Assembly: GCF_900696045.1 (NCBI RefSeq) | Contig: NZ_LR216287.1 | Span: forward strand, 2,089,854 to 2,153,853 | Reading direction: 5' to 3' | Source of the DNA: Candidatus Nitrosocosmicus franklandus | GTDB lineage: Archaea > Thermoproteota > Nitrososphaeria > Nitrososphaerales > Nitrososphaeraceae | DNA length: 64,000 nucleotides | Shown: positions 63,207 to 64,000 of the stretch, in pieces | How the letters are laid out: every line of letters starts with the position of its first letter | Position numbering within the stretch: position 1 is the stretch's first letter | The notes under the pieces: model-generated | What the model saw: only the letters and a program-made list of their open reading frames with translations | What the model was told of the DNA's origin: nothing | Database searches by the model: none | Position numbers and translations under genes: made by a program

Positions 63207-64000
63207 TTGATTACAACCAAACAAACGCTTCCTACAAATAGTATAGAATTCTTACAATCAATTTTGGATTCGGTATTTAATTATAAATGGGTGGCATATT
63301 ACAAAAATTTTTGGCGGCGGTGGCTCGAAAAAAGCAATTTACGCCGCTTTATTTGGGAATTTAGGAATTGCAGTATCAAAGCTCATTGCAGCGCTAATGA
63401 CTGGTAGCACTTCTATGTGGGCTGAAACATATCATTCGTTTTCTGATACTTTTAATCAGGTATTACTGCTAGTTGGAATTAGAACAAGTAAAAGACAGGT
63501 TACCGAAAGACATCCATTGGGCTATGGTAAAGAACAATTTTTCTGGTCTTTTATAGTCGCCACTCTAATATTTGGTATATCTGGAATATTATCATTAGAA
63601 CAAGGGTTCAGTTCTTTATTGGGAACAAAAAGCCATCACCTAGAAAACGTAACTATAACTTATATAATTTTGGCAATTTCTTTCGTGTTTGAAGCAAATG
63701 CCCTAAGAATAGCTTTTAGAATATTTAAGAAAGGAATTGAAGATAGAGGCGAAAAATTAACTTTCTCTAGTATGAGGACAGAATTTAAGGAAAGCAAAGA
63801 TACATCTATCTTAACGGTTATAGTGGAAGATTCAGCCGCTCTGTTAGGAATTGCTATAGCGACTACCGCGGTTTTTCTTTCAGATGTAACGGGAAATCTA
63901 ATTTAAGATGTTGTTGGTTCACTCTTGATTGGTACAGTACTAATGTCCTTTGCATTCTTTTTAACTAGAGAAAATAAAGATTTGTTAATAGGAGAATCAA
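63207..64000 (+). pseudogene. CDF-family cation efflux protein, frameshift and stop, runs off window
   Basis: The first frame (63207 onward) ends ...FNYKWVAYYK at the A5T5 run 63303-63312. After a one-base shift it continues IFGGGGSKKAIYAALFGNLG, IAVSKLIAALMTGSTSMWAE. The metal-site region is ETYHSFSDTFNQVLLLVGIR, followed by RHPLGYGKEQFFWSFI and DSAALLGIAIATTAVFLSDV. An in-frame TAA at 63904-63906 falls where the family has Tyr (GNLIYD); DVVGSLLIGTVLMSFAFFLT follows it to the edge. CDF proteins export zinc, cobalt or iron. Both lesions are single-base. Confidence 0.85.

Noticed and set aside
1-64000. Integrase, phage structural genes, replication origin or defence island
   Set aside because: I looked for tyrosine and serine recombinases, capsid, terminase, Cdc6 and restriction genes and saw none. 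The tRNA-linked island idea rests on the repeats alone.

Overview
The window is AT-rich (most stretches look 27-35% G+C by eye). Its gene content points to an ammonia-oxidising archaeon of the Nitrososphaerales, most likely Candidatus Nitrosocosmicus or a close relative. The evidence is three-domain multicopper oxidases, exported NHL propellers, cupredoxins, PQQ-type sugar dehydrogenase, many one- or two-TM small proteins, archaeal TATA boxes about 30 nt ahead of start codons, and a tRNA that needs an intron removed from its variable region. No ribosomal, ammonia-oxidation or replication genes are present, so the lineage is inferred from gene style.

Layout. 1-2750: end of an iron-type alcohol dehydrogenase, an SRPBCC protein with a ribbon-helix-helix-like tail, tRNA-Lys(CUU) and a DUF1275 membrane protein. 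3-10 kb: secreted low-complexity proteins, a decayed IS6-type element and small membrane and zinc-ribbon genes. 10-15.6 kb: a leftward block of exported redox proteins (Met/His-rich protein, six-bladed NHL propeller, sugar dehydrogenase fused to a cupredoxin, cupredoxin-like protein), then an intact IS6-type copy. 17-37 kb: housekeeping and regulatory accessory genes (MarC, UspA, GT4 glycosyltransferase with a GH130 enzyme, PRC-barrel-like proteins, winged-helix proteins, VOC protein, receiver domain, radical SAM protein, cyclase-domain protein). 37-45 kb: a class C beta-lactamase-like hydrolase, then a graveyard of partial duplicates of genes found elsewhere in the window. 45-54 kb: two multicopper oxidases with broken sugar-dehydrogenase and cupredoxin copies between and beside them, and a second NHL propeller. 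55-64 kb: a GC-rich acquired hydrolase carrying a native-looking signal peptide, a single-domain voltage-gated cation channel, an IS5-type element, and a metal-handling pair (HMA protein and a broken CDF exporter).

The most unusual feature is a dispersed repeat resembling the 3' end and 3' flank of the tRNA-Lys gene. It recurs at about eleven sites between 5.4 and 59.5 kb, every copy I found lying in the same orientation as the tRNA. Copies sit at or near the ends of at least two internal duplications. The window therefore looks like a region grown by repeated insertion or duplication at tRNA-end-like sites, although no integrase is visible.

Many genes carry single-base frameshifts, often in short homopolymers, or in-frame stops. 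Some may be true decay and some consensus errors. Two substantial open frames (27131-27519 and 57630-58253) have no ATG, GTG or TTG start, and several genes are under 60 codons. These are included.
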